A stretch of DNA of 5,828 bases, taken from assembly GCA_900545055.1 (NCBI GenBank), contig UQXP01000075.1, positions 1-5,828 of the forward strand, given 5' to 3'. The position numbers and the translations under genes are program-made. Source of the stretch: an uncultured Collinsella sp. (lineage in GTDB: Bacteria; Actinomycetota; Coriobacteriia; Coriobacteriales; Coriobacteriaceae). Below the pieces are notes generated by a model. It had not been told where the DNA came from. It searched no databases and saw only the letters and a list, made by a program, of their open reading frames with translations. This document shows positions 5,250-5,828 of the stretch, one piece after another (the stretch's first letter is position 1; every line of letters starts with the position of its first letter).

Positions 5250-5307
5250 AGTGCAGGCGCCGTGAATCGGTGAATGCACTTTCAGTTCGTGCTCGTGCGG
5301 GCTGAAA
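5250..5307 (-). promoter_or_regulatory. Structured leader of the DUF5679 gene
   Basis: Two inverted repeats in a row lie between the -10 box and the ribosome binding site: TTTCAG/CTGAAA arms enclosing a GC-rich loop (ending at 5307) and AGTGCA/TGCACT arms (5250-5255 and 5275-5280) enclosing GGCGCC and a repeated GTGAATCG/GTGAATGC. The leader is about 80 nt. I cannot assign it to a known riboswitch or thermometer class. Confidence 0.35.
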
Positions 5308-5337
5308 TTATAGGCCAGCGGCCGTCCAGTCTGATAA
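5307..5337 (-). promoter_or_regulatory. Promoter of the DUF5679 gene
   Basis: Perfect -10 TATAAT on the minus strand (5307-5312), with TTATCA (5332-5337) as a four-of-six -35 at a rather long 19-bp spacing. It lies 18 bp beyond the stop codon of the peptidase gene, and no clear terminator lies between, so read-through from the peptidase gene is possible. Confidence 0.6.
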
Positions 5338-5354
5338 CGAGCATGTTACAGGCC

Positions 5355-5828
5355 TTACATATTCTTCAACAACTCCATAAGAAAGTCCACGTTGGAGGCC
5401 AGTTTCTTCTCGTCGATGTTCTCGACGATATCGTCCTGCTGGCCGTACAGCGCGGGCTTGCCGCCTTCCATGCCCACCAGATGGGTAACCTGGCAGCCAT
5501 GCTTCGCCGCATACGATGCAGCGCTTTCCTCGCTAAGCAGCGCACCGGTTGCCACCTTGATGCCGGTAGCCTGCGAGGCCTTGCGGATGTAGCGCTTCAT
5601 ACGAGACGATGCCTTCGAGGGCTTCAGGAAACCCTCGCGCTCGACCATGGTCAGATCGCCGGCGCCGATAGCGTCGATATCGACGATGAACGCACCTCGC
5701 AGCTCGGACTGATGAGCTTCCAGGAACGCCTTCATGCCGGAATTCTGAGCAAGCTCGGAGCCCAAAGCCACGAACCACACTTCGGCATCGATGTCCGGGT
5801 TGCGGAACTGGTACACCTCGTTGAGCTC
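5355..5828 (-). CDS. M28-type metallopeptidase, C-terminal part (runs off the right edge)
   Basis: The last 157 residues of a protein whose N-terminus is outside the window. The segment EVWFVALGSELAQNSGMKAF corresponds to the M28 region with the catalytic glutamate and the GS-x-x-(F/Y) helix. GAFIVDIDAIGAGD matches the strand with the metal-binding aspartate. The end, DDIVENIDEKKLASNVDFL, matches the usual M28 C-terminal helix. Two things are odd: the usual paired-glutamate motif before GS is replaced (ALGSELAQNSG), and the last metal-ligand histidine normally found just before the D-x-x-x-x-ID motif appears to be Q or G (LYGQQDD). It could be an inactive relative or use a shifted ligand; the missing N-terminal half is needed to tell. 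Family assignment is moderate. Confidence 0.7.
   Translation of the reverse strand, partial: ELNEVYQFRNPDIDAEVWFVALGSELAQNSGMKAFLEAHQSELRGAFIVDIDAIGAGDLTMVEREGFLKPSKASSRMKRYIRKASQATGIKVATGALLSEESAASYAAKHGCQVTHLVGMEGGKPALYGQQDDIVENIDEKKLASNVDFLMELLKNM

Overview
The window looks like chromosomal DNA of a high-GC Gram-positive gut-type actinobacterium. Class Coriobacteriia (Eggerthella/Slackia-like) is my best guess, from the style of the citrate synthase, the 49-residue DUF5679 protein, the IS1249-group element and GC-rich codon use. The assignment is inference from protein character, not from a search.

Layout. The left end (1-182, minus) is the N-terminus of trigger factor, divergent from a small unrecognised gene (436-798, plus) whose product ends in one membrane helix. 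The right end is a leftward housekeeping block: the C-terminus of an M28-type peptidase (5355-5828), a 49-aa zinc-ribbon protein (5073-5222) and citrate synthase (3630-4976). Strong hairpin terminators follow the zinc-ribbon gene and citrate synthase.

Two insertion sequences fill the gap between the convergent ends of the 436-798 gene and citrate synthase. The first (about 808-2129) is an IS256-family, IS1249-group element with perfect terminal inverted repeats, an intrinsic terminator just inside its left end, and an imperfect second copy of that left end 88 bp further in. The second (about 2158-3566) is an IS110-family element on the minus strand. Its DEDD recombinase is intact, and a non-coding leader of about 215 nt precedes it, in the position where IS110-group elements encode their bridge RNA. 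Both elements appear complete. Removing both leaves a short spacer of a few tens of bp between the two host genes.

The most interesting part is the IS110 leader (3343-3557). It holds a long-range stem that pairs with the recombinase ribosome binding site, a near-copy of the element's own reconstituted end-to-end junction, and two short segments that match the left flank (sense) and the right flank (antisense). That polarity is the one expected of target guides in a bridge RNA. All of this comes from reading by eye; the exact IS110 ends are not certain.
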